Origin: Amaurobius ferox
Lineage: Eukaryota > Arthropoda > Arachnida > Araneae > Amaurobiidae
Reading direction: 5' to 3'
Assembly: GCA_951213105.1 (NCBI GenBank)
Contig: OX578142.1
Location: forward strand, 116,196,565-116,260,564
Length of the DNA: 64,000 bases
Position 1 is the first letter of the stretch. Each line of letters opens with the position of its first letter. Below are positions 1 through 10,370 of the stretch, in pieces. The position numbers and the translations under genes were made by a program. The notes under the pieces were generated by a model, which saw only the letters and a list, made by a program, of their open reading frames with translations, did not search any database and was not told the DNA's origin.

Positions 1-850
1 ATGTGTTGCATAGGGGCCAAATTCTGTCAGCGGCATTGTTCGGGTCTATTTGGCTGTACTGAGGTACATTTACTATAATAGACTAACTACTTTTATATGC
101 AGATTTATGTTCATTGAAGTTTACCTTATAATTTTTAAATTATATAATTGAAATCTTTTTCACGTACTGAACAGTATAATTCAGTCTGTGTAACACTTTA
201 GGTCAAAAACATCACATTTATTGTCCATTATTTCGTTTTAAATTAATTTTTCCCATTTTTTACCCCCCCCCCCCCATTTTAGGTCGACATCCAATAATCC
301 GATAGTATCCGTTCGATAATTCGAAATTTAGCTATCCGACAGTGCTGAGGTCCCGAATGTGCCGGAATATCGGAAGTTTAATGTAATATTTTATTTTATT
401 TGTAACCTAGCTAAAATATATAGTATGAAACTTTATTTGAAAATTTCGATCCCCGGTTTTCTGTCTCCCCAAATTATTCATCACGCTAAAGGAAAGGCTT
501 TAACTCACAATGTCTAGATCTTGAGACGAGCGCTATACCCACTAAGTTACCAGGGCTCTGAGGATCAGATTGTCTAGCGTAAGATTTAACCCTTACATTT
601 GACTGTAAAATTTTGCTGACATTGCACGAACTATATTATAGGCAGACGAAATGTTATTTGGTGGATCAATAACTTCGAGAGTACTAGTAATATAATTTCC
701 GTTTTTCTATTTGCATAAAGTTCCAATCAAGTCCGTACGTTTGTTTACCCGTTCTCTATCTGCATAATATTTACAACCATTCAAATGGACACGAATATGT
801 TTCTGTAATTTAACAAATCACGCATTAAAAGAAAGTGTAGCATGACTTAC
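1..850. other. Intronic AT-rich stretch with degenerate tRNA-like repeat
   Basis: Intron of the calpain gene downstream of exon 851-1044. It holds a poly-C run at about 264-276 and a weak tRNA-like SINE remnant on the minus strand (about 435-560; an A-box-like TTAGTGGGTATAGCGC and a degraded B box). Nothing else is recognised. Confidence 0.4.
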
Positions 851-1044
851 TTGGCATACGCTTTTTCCAACAATGATACCCAAAACTCTCTAGGTTCGGA
901 GCTTCGAGAAAAAATTAACTTCCTCTTTTTGGTAGGTAATAAATCGTCAACAAAAACCGTCACCCAGTGACCAAACCTCCAAAACCTAAATGTTACAATG
1001 CCTTTGTAGCCTGCACCACTTAGAGATTGGTTGGACGGAATTAC
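851..1044 (-). CDS. Calpain catalytic-domain exon (after the Cys segment)
   Basis: Minus-strand exon of 194 nt: acceptor (tttcag) just above 1044, GTAAGT donor at 850-845. It encodes 64 residues plus two bases of a split codon that gives Lys with A or G, as expected for the family's EKAYAK motif. It opens VIPSNQSLSGAGYKG and contains FRFWRFGHW, VDDLLPT, a five-residue basic KKRK-type patch, EFWVSLLEKAYA. In calpains this segment follows the active-site Cys helix and carries the conserved FRFWRFGxWVxVxxDDxLP block of protease core I. It joins in phase to the exon at 4665-4796 across a 3.6-kb intron. The catalytic His and Asn would lie in exons beyond position 1. Family assignment is firm from the motif string; the subfamily is not settled (calpain-5-like and arthropod calpain-A/B-like features are both visible). 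Confidence 0.94.
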
Positions 1045-1265
1045 CTGAAAGGCAAATAAAGATCAAGATGTAAAAATTATTTAGATTATCATACGAAAAA
1101 TATATAATATCGAGTGTATGAATACCACATGAAAATAATAATAATTAAGCTGCTTAGAAATTTATATCTGCACTGAGAGACTTCACCCCCCCCCCCCCCC
1201 CCCCCATTTTGTACACTCCGGGAGGAAAACCGAAAAACTAATCCATTGGATTCTGTCCAGTCGTA

Positions 1266-1502
1266 TTTCGACCCAAACCGTCCGACCTACTCGAAGATGT
1301 AAGGTTGGACAGGTCGAGACAATTCCACCCAATTTAGAAAGGAACCCTCCTTCTCTTACCACCAATCTCTCGAAAGGACTTTCGGGCCACATATTTAACG
1401 GGTCCGTATTCAGCGTGAACACGAGAACAGTTTAGGCAGAACCGGTAATCGAATTCGAGTCCTCCCAATGCAATCCCCGTGTTTTAATTACTGGGCTGTC
1501 CC
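1266..1502 (-). mobile_element. tRNA-headed SINE, degraded copy
   Basis: The 3' tail (RC of acccaaaccgtccgacctac) lies at the low end. The shared body (loading cues cctccttctcttaccacc and cgtgaacacg) follows. A tRNA-type head lies at 1435-1502, with a decayed B box near the RC of ggtaatcgaattcgagtcc. About 15-20 percent diverged from the better copies at 5700 and 18365. Confidence 0.75.
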
Positions 1503-1504
1503 GA

Positions 1505-1793
1505 CAACAGTGGTCATACTATAAGTGTTCAAAGATTCAACCTTTTAAGAAGGAGGAATACCTGAGTGTCTGGAAACACTTAATAAAAATTCATAATATC
1601 TGCCTCGGGGGAAGGGATCGAAAATCCAACTATGTTAGGTTCTATCCTATGGTCAATACTATAAGTGTGCAAAGATTTAGCCTTCTAGGTCACCAGGGGA
1701 CTTCTGAAGGGTCTGGAGTTTTCTCTGCTCACAAGGGATAAATTAAAAATACGGCTCCGTTAGGTTCTGTACCATAGTTGATACTATAAGTGT
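1505..1793 (-). repeat. Satellite F, two degenerate units
   Basis: Two units of 120-145 bp share catactataagtgtkcaaag, cagcctt(c/t)taggtca-like and gttaggttctrtaccat segments. The same family, in the opposite orientation, forms the tandem array at 53600-54190. The conserved atactataagtg core supplies the insertion target for the SINE and hairpin inserts that follow. Confidence 0.7.
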
Positions 1794-2174
1794 TGTTGTT
1801 GAGACCCAGACCGTCCGACCTACCTAAGGTATAAGGTAACCGTTTGGACGGCCGGGAAGTGCTACCCAATTTAGACCGGAACCAAGTGGGGGAGGCCTCC
1901 ACAAGGACCGTACCCTCCTTCCCCTACCACCAACCTCTCGGAAGGACTTACGGACCCACATGTTTAACGTGATCGTACTCCGCATGAACACGGCGACAGT
2001 TGTGGCAGCGTGCAAATCCAGCTCGCAAAACACCGGGCTACCGCCCCCAAAAAGGGCCAACAGCACGCGGTGTTCCCAGATGGTCACCCACCCAAGTACT
2101 AACCGCGCCCGATGCTGCTAGACTTCGGTGAACTAACGAGAACCGGTGTTTTCAGCACGGTAGGGCCGTTGGCC
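1794..2174 (-). mobile_element. 5S rRNA-headed SINE (SINE3-type) with 14-bp TSD
   Basis: Minus-strand element of 381 bp. Its 5' 118 bp (2056-2173) are a recognisable 5S rRNA: gccaacggccctaccgtgct at the 5' end, the internal promoter region cgaagtctagcagcatcggg, and gtgaccatctgggaacaccg. A CCCGGTGTTT-type linker follows, then the SINE body shared with tRNA-headed copies, and the GGCCGTCC/GGACGGTC tail hairpin. The element is flanked by gatactataagtgt at 1780-1793 and 2175-2188. It lies within satellite F. Confidence 0.9.
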
Positions 2175-2188
2175 GATACTATAAGTGT

Positions 2189-2248
2189 AGAAGGCCCAGA
2201 CCACACGACCAACCCGGAGGTTTATGGCAGCTGTTTGTGTGGCCGGGA
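2189..2248 (-). mobile_element. 60-bp hairpin micro-insert (ACAC stem type)
   Basis: Sits between two copies of gatactataagtgt (2175-2188 and 2249-2262). The minus strand reads CCGGCCACACAAACAGC, then CCATAAACCTCCGGGTTGG, then TCGTGTGGTCTGGGCCTTCT. The outer stem is GGCCACAC with GTGTGGTC; the inner stem is capped by cUCCGg, a UNCG-type loop. It is closely related to the isolated insert at 14359-14416. Confidence 0.82.
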
Positions 2249-2262
2249 GATACTATAAGTGT

Positions 2263-2334
2263 AGAGTGTAGAAGACCCAGACCGTCCGACTCGTCCAGGG
2301 GACTAAGAGCACCTATTTGGACGGCCGGGAAGCT
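2263..2334 (-). mobile_element. 72-bp hairpin micro-insert (GTCC stem type)
   Basis: Third insert in the series, between gatactataagtgt at 2249-2262 and 2335-2348. The minus strand carries the outer stem GGCCGTCC/GGACGGTC and the inner helix CTC..GTCC/GGACGAG. It equals the tail-only part of the SINEs but with a different inner helix. Confidence 0.8.
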
Positions 2335-2532
2335 GATACTATAAGTGTGTAGATATTCAGCCTTCTAGGTCAATCGGGGGGCTTTTAGGTAGTCTGGAAA
2401 AACAAAAGCACGTTAGACAATTATATAATAGTGATTTTTAGACATTTCACTGCCTTAATAAAGTATCTAATAAGATAAACATCAATTTTTAGCAGCTTCA
2501 TTATTGTTAACCCGCCGTTGCCCGGGTTTTAA

Positions 2533-2775
2533 CACTAGAACGACGAAAGCGGTCATTTTGACCGCATAACTACTTTAAGAAACGATTCCTCCAAACCGAC
2601 TAATCCCAGCCCATTGACATTTTATGACTTTTCTTATTTTCTTAAAGTTATTGAAAACACAGAACAAAATTATTCTAGGTTTTATAATAAGAGAACAAAT
2701 CAATGATCTTTCTAGAACGACGGCAAGGATCAGAGTAGTTATGCGGTCAAAATGACCGCTTCGGTCGTTTTAGTG
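2533..2775. mobile_element. piggyBac-like MITE, TTAA target
   Basis: A 243-bp element between TTAA at 2529-2532 and 2776-2779. Terminal inverted repeats of about 45 bp begin CACTAGAACGACGAAAGCGG and CACTAAAACGACCGAAGCGG (right end, reversed). Each contains the palindrome GCGGTCATTTTGACCGC. There is no transposase inside, so it is non-autonomous. Confidence 0.85.
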
Positions 2776-2779
2776 TTAA

Positions 2780-3990
2780 ATAAGTGCCCACTATTAAATC
2801 AGCGCCCATATTTCCAAATCGTCTCTTTTGAACTAAAATCATTCTTGCATATCATACTTCAAAGTATAAGTCACAAAAGAGTGAGTCCCTTTAATCCCCG
2901 AATTATTCCTATCTCAGCGAATTTTCATCCAATTTAAGTAAATAATAATATAATACCAAATAAAAGAATAGGACGATTTCAAATATTTTATTTTGTGTCA
3001 ATTTATGATATCAATGATTTTAGTTCGAAACAGACGATTTGGAAATTGAGTGTTGTACCCCACGTTGTCCGGGATTTAGAATGCAAATCTTCATACTACA
3101 CCGAAACTCACAGCGAATTCCTGAAAACAAAATAACACTTCAACAATACGCTCGCTTGTAACAAAAATCAAATAAAAACTGTTGCGTGTAGGCACACACG
3201 GCTATAACACGACCGCTCATTTTAAATTTCGGGCAACATCGCGTACATTTTCTAGTATCTATAATATAAACAGTATTGGAGTGAATTACTTCTTCATTTG
3301 CAAAAATGTTATTGCCGTCTGGATTTTGAAATTTCAGTCCCACGGAGTCATAGAGTTGAATTGCCCAATAAGTTTGAATCTAGTTAAAATAATTATTTAA
3401 AGAGTAATATTATATTTCTAAATAGTTTCGGTATATACAAATAATTTGTTGTTAAAGCATTTTATAAAATATGGTATATATATAACCTATTTTCTAACTA
3501 AAATTGTATTATGAGTATTATGTATAAATAATATCAAATGTGTGCATGTATGCTCATACCGGACCAGAGGTTTCTCTAAAAAGAAAAAATACAATTTGTC
3601 GGAATCGGGAATTGAACCCCCATCTCATAATTTTCTCCCAGATATGCTGAACTCTGCACATCTCTGGCCATATAGGGAATTACTTTGAATTGCTTTACAA
3701 GTTATTTATCGCAAAGAAAATAACAATACTTTACATCCATCAGAATAAGTGCTAGATCTCAGGAGGTAACCCATCTTCAAAGGAAACCTATATCTAAAGG
3801 AAAACTATATTCAAATTCATCCTTCAAAAGAAATTAATCTTTAAGGTTAAAGGTCCAAACAAAATAAAGTATTCTCGTATCCCAAAGGGTTGACAACAGT
3901 GGCTGGTTCAGAGTCTCGGCTGTAAATTGCTGTAAACCTTTGAAACCACTTTAAGTACCTATGTGCTATACTTAAAGTGATATCAAATGT
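2780..3990. other. Intron sequence, no gene seen
   Basis: AT-rich calpain intron. A weak minus-strand tRNA-like element lies at about 3600-3672 (B box GGGTTCAATTCCCGA on the minus strand). Overlapping short ORFs on both strands at 3140-3400 show no coding character. Confidence 0.4.
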
Positions 3991-4556
3991 TTACAGCAGT
4001 GCCCCTGAGATCCAGATTTACAGATTAACCACCTATAAGTACCTATATTTATTAGTGGTATAAGTACTTATATTTATAGGTATTATAAGTACCTATATTT
4101 ATAGGTCATTAATCTGTAAATCTGGATCTCAGGGGAGCACTGCTGTAAACGTTTGAAACCATATTTAAAGTTGTTTCGAACGTTTACAGCAGTGCCCCCT
4201 GAGATCCAGATTTACAGATTAACCGCCTACAAGTACCTATATTTATCAGTGGTATAAGTACCTATATTTATAGGTGGTATAAGTACCTATATTTATAGGT
4301 GGTATAAGTACCTATATTCATAAGTGGTATAAGTACCTATATTTATAGGTCATTAATCTGTAAATCTGGATCTCAGGGTGCCCCCTGAGATCCAGATTTA
4401 CAGATTAATCACCTATGGTGGTTAATCTGGGTTACAAGTGGTTAATCTGTAACCCAGATTTGACCACCTGTAACCCAGGGTGGGGTTACAGGTGGGTTAC
4501 AGGTGGTTAATCTGTTTATAGGTGGTTAATCTGTAAATCTGGATCTCAGGGAACTA
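3991..4556. repeat. Nested foldback with 21-bp tandem core
   Basis: Alternating direct and inverted copies of TGAGATCCAGATTTACAGAT occur (forward at about 4005, 4199, 4385; reverse at about 4110, 4351, 4530). They enclose runs of the about 21-bp repeat ggtataagtacctatattta (4025-4345), and ttacaggtgg/aaccacctgtaa repeats at 4410-4520. Outer arms gtttacagcagtgcccc and its inverse extend two of the palindromes. Confidence 0.85.
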
Positions 4557-4664
4557 TACGTCCAACTGACTATAAATTCGGACACGCACTTTAAAAACAC
4601 AAATACATATTTTTGCATAGAGACCTACATGCTACTATAAAATATAAAAAATAAAATTCGATAC

Positions 4665-4796
4665 CTTTTCCATGAGGTCAGGTCTTTGGGCGACAGCTGC
4701 TATAGAGGAGAGAAACCAGCAATCTGGCAAGATACCCTGCACAATATCATGCCGACTAACACCGTCAACCATTAACTCTGGCTGAAGGATAAGTTC
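4665..4796 (-). CDS. Calpain exon with catalytic cysteine
   Basis: A 132-nt exon (44 codons, phase 0 both sides) with acceptor ttctag and donor gtatcg. The product reads ELILQPELMVDGVSRHDIVQ, then GILPDCWFLSSIAAVAQRPD, then LMEK. This is the calpain active-site segment: the oxyanion Gln (DIVQG) lies six residues before the nucleophile Cys in DCWFL. The usual Gly of LGDCW is Pro here (LPDCW). Cys and Gln are retained, so the segment could be catalytically competent; His/Asn cannot be checked because they are outside the window. Upstream it completes WLRPH-ELI from exon 15218-15400; downstream it runs into VIPSNQ of exon 851-1044. Confidence 0.95.
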
Positions 4797-5091
4797 CTAG
4801 AAAATCAAATAATTACGAAAATTAAAACCAAAATGTCGATGAAAGTAAATCTCAAACAGGGTGAGGAAAAAGCAGTAGAGGTAAAAAATTACGACAAAAA
4901 ATATAGTTAGAAAATATAGTAGCTATCTCTAGGAGTAAAAGTTCTTTATGCAAGTCAATAGGCATTCTTCATTCAAGTTAATATACATAATTCAATACAA
5001 ATGTTTTAGAAGATCTGCCAAAACGGTTGAATATTATTTGTTTGTATTGTTGTATGAGTTTTCAACACTGTTGGTAATTATTTCTTTCATT

Positions 5092-5352
5092 CGACCCAGA
5101 CCGTCCGACCTACCCGAAGGTGTAAACTATGTGTTTGGATGGCCGAGACAGTGTCACCAAATTTAGACCGGAACCCCAGTGAGAGCTGTATGTATAGAGA
5201 CCGTATCCTCCTTCCCCTTCCACCAACCTCTCGGAAGGACTTACGGACCCACACTGCGCGTGAACACGGGGATAGTTTGGGCAGAGCCGGGAATCGAATT
5301 CTGGTCGTCTGAGTGCAATCCCCGCGCGCTAAACACTAAACTGTCCCACCCC
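5092..5352 (-). mobile_element. tRNA-headed SINE
   Basis: The tail cccagaccgtccgacctacc is at the low end, followed by the body (cctccttccccttccaccaa, cgtgaacacg). The tRNA-like head at 5280-5350 has B box RC of gccgggaatcgaattc and A box region cgcgcgctaaacact. The region between tail and body is more diverged than in other copies. Confidence 0.8.
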
Positions 5353-5447
5353 ACTTTTGATAATTGTCACGTTTTAAAGTTCTTTAAAAGTTTATCGATT
5401 TATATATCTAGAAAGAAGATAATGTATGAATTCAGTTGTGTTTATCT

Positions 5448-5522
5448 TGGGCTCAGATGGCTCTAGCAGCGCATGTCTCAATGTTCAGCGGTCAGAGGTT
5501 TCGATTCTTTGTCTGAGCATGA
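5448..5522 (+). other. tRNA-like remnant
   Basis: tgggctcagatggctctagc with agaggtttcgattctttgtc spaced like A and B boxes. No convincing cloverleaf and no SINE body follows, so this is a decayed tRNA-derived repeat. Confidence 0.35.
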
Positions 5523-5699
5523 CATGCTATTGTCGTAATATTGTTGACATTGGTACACGAAACCAGATTGTGTAACTAAATTGTAGTAAAAGATAAAAGA
5601 AAACTTGTATTCTTTACGTCTCAAACTATAGGAAGGGAGAATATTAGGTTCTCTACAGAATCTAGAAGCTCAGTCGTTATAACGCTGATCTCGTGATCT

Positions 5700-5985
5700 T
5701 CTCCTTCTTCGATCCAGACAGTCTGACCTACCAGAAAGGTATAATGTATTTGTTTGGACGGCCGGAAAGTGCTACCCAATTTAGACCGGAACCCAGTGGG
5801 AGGGCATCCACAGGAACCGTACCCTCCTTCCCCTACTACCAACCTCTAAGAAGGACTTACGGACCTACATGTTTAACGTGATCGTACTCCGCGTGAACAC
5901 GGCGTCAGTTTTGGCTGTGGCGGGAATCGAACCCAGGCCGTCCAAGTGCAATTCCCGCGCGCTAACCACTGGGCTTTCGCGCTCA
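5700..5985 (-). mobile_element. tRNA-headed SINE with 13-bp TSD
   Basis: A 286-bp element flanked by gatctcgtgatct (5687-5699) and gatttcgtgatct (5986-5998). On the minus strand the head has A box (tagcgcgcgggaat region) and a perfect B box GGGTTCGATTCCC (5921-5935 region). The shared body and the GGCCGTCC/GGACNGTC tail follow. Good reference copy for the tRNA-headed subtype. Confidence 0.88.
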
Positions 5986-6109
5986 GATTTCGTGATCTAG
6001 ATCTCAAGTCATTCCTAGGACGTAACTTTTTATTCTATATAAGTCAAACATCTGTACAATTAATCCTCACATTCAAAATGAAAGCCGATATTAGCTTATC
6101 AAATAACAA

Positions 6110-6591
6110 AATATTTCATGTGGGCAGCACATGATTTTTCCTGCTTAATGACTTTACTTCTTTCACAGCGAAATTATGGTGCATAAGATCCACGTCAAGA
6201 TATTTTTGGTGTTTAATTAATATCACGTACATTAAAATTTGGCGAGTTAGGTAACTTATAAATCCAAACAGAGTGGATTATTGATACTCACGGGCAAAAT
6301 CTTCATATATATATATATATATATATATATAAGCTTAAGAATCTAAGCTTAAGAATAGTTCGATTAGTTTATTTTGAAAAAATTATTTTTCTAGTCCATA
6401 TATTCCTTCGAAATGAACACAAAAATGCTTGTTTCTGAAACACAAGATAGATTTTATCTATAAACTTGCGTTATATGGACGACAAGTATAAAGATTGGAA
6501 AAAAATAAAGGAAATATAAATACCTTAAAATACACCTTTAAAGTACAACCATGACGAGCAATATATGACTAGACCAATGTAGCCATACGCA

Positions 6592-6627
<36 letters not shown>

Positions 6628-7172
6628 GAACTTTTTGGTGTCAAAATATAAAACTATTACAAAAAGTAACTTCTCTCGTAAATGAAACGAACTAGATCCA
6701 CGAGAATGTGTTAACAGATTCTTTACGTAATATTGCATGTGGAAAGTGAATATAATGAACAATACTGACTACTGTATTAATTTTATATAATTTTTGCGAA
6801 AAATTTATTTAATAAACTTACAATATCTCGAGAACGTTTTAGGCCAACTTTCTAAAGTTTGTGTCATTTCTTTCTAATGGAAAAAAATGTATGGAATGAT
6901 TATTATTTAAAAGTATTAAAAGTCTTAATTTTATATTTATTTTTCCAAAAATTCAATCGATATTTAAAAGGTGTTCCGAACATTCGATTGTACTTAAAAT
7001 CAATAGGATTCCAGTATTCACTGATTGTAATAACCGTATAAAATTTCGTTCGAAACAAACTATTCGTTCGTGAGATATTACATGCACACACACACACATA
7101 CACTTAAACAACAATCATTCAGTTCAGGGATGCTTAAAACGTCCTCTTTCGTGATAATTCTTTCCTTATAAA
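6110..7172 (+). repeat. Interspersed family C, copy 1
   Basis: Starts near atgtgggcagcacatgattt and ends near aattctttccttataaatat. Shared landmarks are aatccaaacagagtgga, ctcgagaacg, ggtgttccgaacattcgatt and gttcgaaacaaac. (TA)n tracts interrupt it at 6304-6331 and 6596-6626. Other copies are at 17345, 48033, 50240 and 60249. Non-coding; class not determined. Confidence 0.7.
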
Positions 7173-7869
7173 TATACTATGTATGTAGCGAAAGTTAAAA
7201 TGTGGAAGAATTTATTCTTTTAGATTCCAGACATATAATAAAATGTGCAGTAAGATATGTTGGGCTTTGACTGATAAATATGTATGCAATAGCTTTTGAA
7301 CATTAATTATGAACACTCTGTGTTCTTATGTCTTTATTTCAATGAATTTAAAAACCACTTTTTAGTACAATACACACAAAACAACTTGCATTAATTCACC
7401 AACCAATTATATTTATAAACCTCATCCACAAAAATCCTTGCTTTCCAACATTCATATAAAAATGTGTCTTAAAAAAGTTTTCTTAAACGGAAATAACCAA
7501 AAGTTAGCTGAGACATTTCATCCCTTATTCTCCCTCTTCATCCAGCTAGATTTTCAGAACAGACTCCAATGGGTTTTGCAATGTCTATGGCAATTACCCA
7601 GCTCCTTTGCTTTCGCAATTCTCTCTTATATTATCTTTGTTATTGCATCCTAGAACTACAGCAATAGAGAGCTTTTTAGCTGGAAATTCCTACGACAAAA
7701 CCAGTTTAGCTCACCTGAAGTAAAAGAAACGAACTCAAAGCCTTCGGCGTAATATATAGTTTTTTTATGATATGGCATTTTTCTTTGCCCGGGAAAGAGG
7801 TCAAACAGCGAAAACATTTTTGCCCCCTTTATCCCTCCTGCATTCCAGGTCTTCTAAAATAAATGGAGT

Positions 7870-8068
7870 AATCGCTCGACCGCCACGTTGTGGGTTCGAG
7901 CCCCACGTAAGGCATGGATGTTTGTGTTGTGGGAGCAATGTGATGCGCCCCCTCTGGTGCGTCTGAGGCAACGTCAATGGACGGCTAAATGGTTCACACT
8001 CTGGCCGTTGTAATAAAGGCGAATGACGAAGGTCAAAGTGCCTGGCCATTTAAAAAAAAAAAAAATGA
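7870..8068 (+). mobile_element. 5'-truncated tRNA-SINE with poly-A and 14-bp TSD
   Basis: Flanked by aaaataaatggagt at 7856-7869 and 8069-8082. It starts inside the tRNA-like head (cgctcgaccgccacgttgtg), keeps a B box gggttcgagccccac, has a body (ggcaacgtcaatggacggct) unlike the other SINEs here, and ends in A13. This is a separate SINE family mobilised by poly-A-dependent LINE machinery. Confidence 0.85.
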
Positions 8069-8082
8069 AAAATAAATGGAGT

Positions 8083-8565
8083 CGCAAGATATTTTTAAGC
8101 TGCAAATTTGTGCTACTGCTGTGTGCAGATATGACATGGAAGTTGGAAAATCTGAAAGGACATAAAATTAATATTTATATCTCTTGTCCTCTTTTTTAAG
8201 GGTTTTCAGTTTCTCATAGAATTACGAGAACTCGCCATAAAATCATGCTGGAAGATTATACCAGGGCCGTAGCCAGTCAGGGAACTGAGACCCCCCCCCC
8301 CTCCCCTGATAATAAATATTCAATTTTCAGTAGTGGCATGAAACTTCACACATGTCATTCAAATTTTGCATAAAAAATTGGTTTTTGAGAATTTTTTATA
8401 AATTACTTCATTTTGTATAGTACAGAAGTAAGATTTTTTAATTTAGCTGAATTTGCGGTTATATTGAAGATCATCAATTTATTTACATATTTAATTTAAA
8501 AATGCTTTAAAGTTCAAAATATAATTAATAATAAAGTTTCCTAAAGACGGTACTTTTTATATGTG

Positions 8566-8626
<61 letters not shown>

Positions 8627-8895
8627 TATATATATATAGTATTTATGTAATTCTGTTACGATTTTAAAATTAAATCGAGTAGAAGGCATTTAATTAAGTC
8701 TGGGGCTCCTAAATTTTTGTTACATTATTCTTGGTCCTTAGATGAATTTCAATGAAACTCATTAAAAATATTAACTAACAAATTTATCTTAAAAAAAGAA
8801 GAGTTCAATAGCAGTATTAAATATTATATTATTAATGAAGAAAAGTTCTTTGGTAATTTAATGAAAGAGCCCCTAAATCTAAAATTTCGGTTTCC
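8083..8895. other. Intron with simple repeats
   Basis: A repeat end (accagggccgtagccag then poly-C) lies at 8262-8305 and a (TA)n tract at 8572-8622. No gene or recognised element beyond these. Confidence 0.4.
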
Positions 8896-8899
8896 TTAA

Positions 8900-9670
8900 G
8901 GGTGAGCGTCAGTAAATTTTCTGCCCTATCCGCGCTTTGTTAACTTTCGCGGCACACATATTTCGCCGAAATTCTGCTCAAACAGTTACGAAATATTTTC
9001 TGAAGAATAAAATGCAATGCTTAGATTATATTAAAACTAAATTTAATGCCCCCAAAACATAGAATATATTTTTTATTTTAATCCAAAATATTTTTGGTGC
9101 TGCCATCTGTTGTAATTTAATTCATACCGAATATTTTTATTTTTTAATGAACATTTTTAAATATCTATTCCTTCTAATACAGTGTTAAATACAACAACAG
9201 ATCATATGTAATAATGCCACAATCACGGAAAGGTAATTTATCATTCTATAAATTTGATAAGGGGTCTGAATGTACATCACTGAGGACTGCAGTTTTGTCA
9301 TCAAGTTCCTTTGTCTTCAAGTCCAAGTTCAATTACGTTTCCGTCATTATTGCATTATATATGATCTGTTGTTGTATTTAATAGCGTTTTAGAAGGAATA
9401 GACATTTGAAAATGTTCATTAAAAAATAAAAATAGTAGGTATGAATTAAATTACGACAACAGATGGCAGCACCAAAAATATTTTAAATTAAAATAATACA
9501 TATATTCTATGTTTTATTGGGTATTAAATTTAGTTTTAATATAACCTAAGCATAGCATTTTATCTATAAGAAAATAATTCGCAACTGTTTGAGCAGAATT
9601 TCGGAGAAATATGTATGCCGCGAAAGTTAACAAAGCGCGGATAGGGCAGAAAATTTACTGACGCTCACCC
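8900..9670. mobile_element. Foldback MITE with about 320-bp inverted arms
   Basis: Left arm 8900-9222 starts gggtgagcgtcagtaaattt; right arm 9335-9670 is its inverse complement. The spacer is about 110 bp. It is flanked by TTAA (8896-8899) and TCAA (9671-9674), consistent with a TTAA target with one substitution. There is no transposase. The arms are about 90 percent alike by eye. Confidence 0.85.
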
Positions 9671-10370
9671 TCAAGCATGCGTATCATAAATGAGGCGATA
9701 AAAGGGTGATCAGCTGAAATTTTGCTCATTAATTTATTCTTTTGTGGTAAAAAGAACTATAACGAACATTTGATAACATTCATTTTGAGATTTAAATAAT
9801 CCAATTTAGCTTAAAATGTGTGCATATGTTCATGTAGGCCCTTTTTGCTGGTAGGGCCCGAAGCTTTATTTTTATTTGTTTTATGTCGAGTTTGTCATGA
9901 TTTACTGACCTGCATCGTGGCATCATTTTGTAATGCCTAACTCACTTTTTTCCGCTCTCGCCTACCTTGAATCCATCCATCCTAGGGGCACTTTTACCCC
10001 AAAACAGGCCTCTGAAAGCAGTGTCATTTTTGTCCCCAAATGTCGACCTCTGACACCGTTCACTGTCTGGGAAAACCGTAGATATTATCGTGGAGAAAAT
10101 AAGGAGAAGAGGTTGTTTGCCTCTCAAGTCAGTAAAAAGTAAATAAAAAAGCGGGGGAAAAAATAGACAAAAAAAAAAAAAAAAGAATGACTGTAAAACA
10201 AGTATGGTTGTATCTATATCCGATATTGTGACTTATTATTGCATGCCATAAATTGTCAAAATATGTAATATCTAAACTGTTAATAACATTTACCGGGTTC
10301 ATATGTTTCAAGAATAATATATTAGAGTTTAAGAAAATGCGGTATCATAAAAAATAAAAAATAAAAATAA

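Noticed and set aside
1..60. Possible minus-strand exon after a cctcag acceptor (YSQIDPNNAADRIWP)
   Set aside because: Open, but the expected calpain continuation after EKAYAK (LxGSYEAL-like) is absent.
7653..7753. Plus-strand exon after tattgcatcctag, about 32 codons to a stop
   Set aside because: No donor-supported partner, ordinary composition and no recognisable protein; probably chance.
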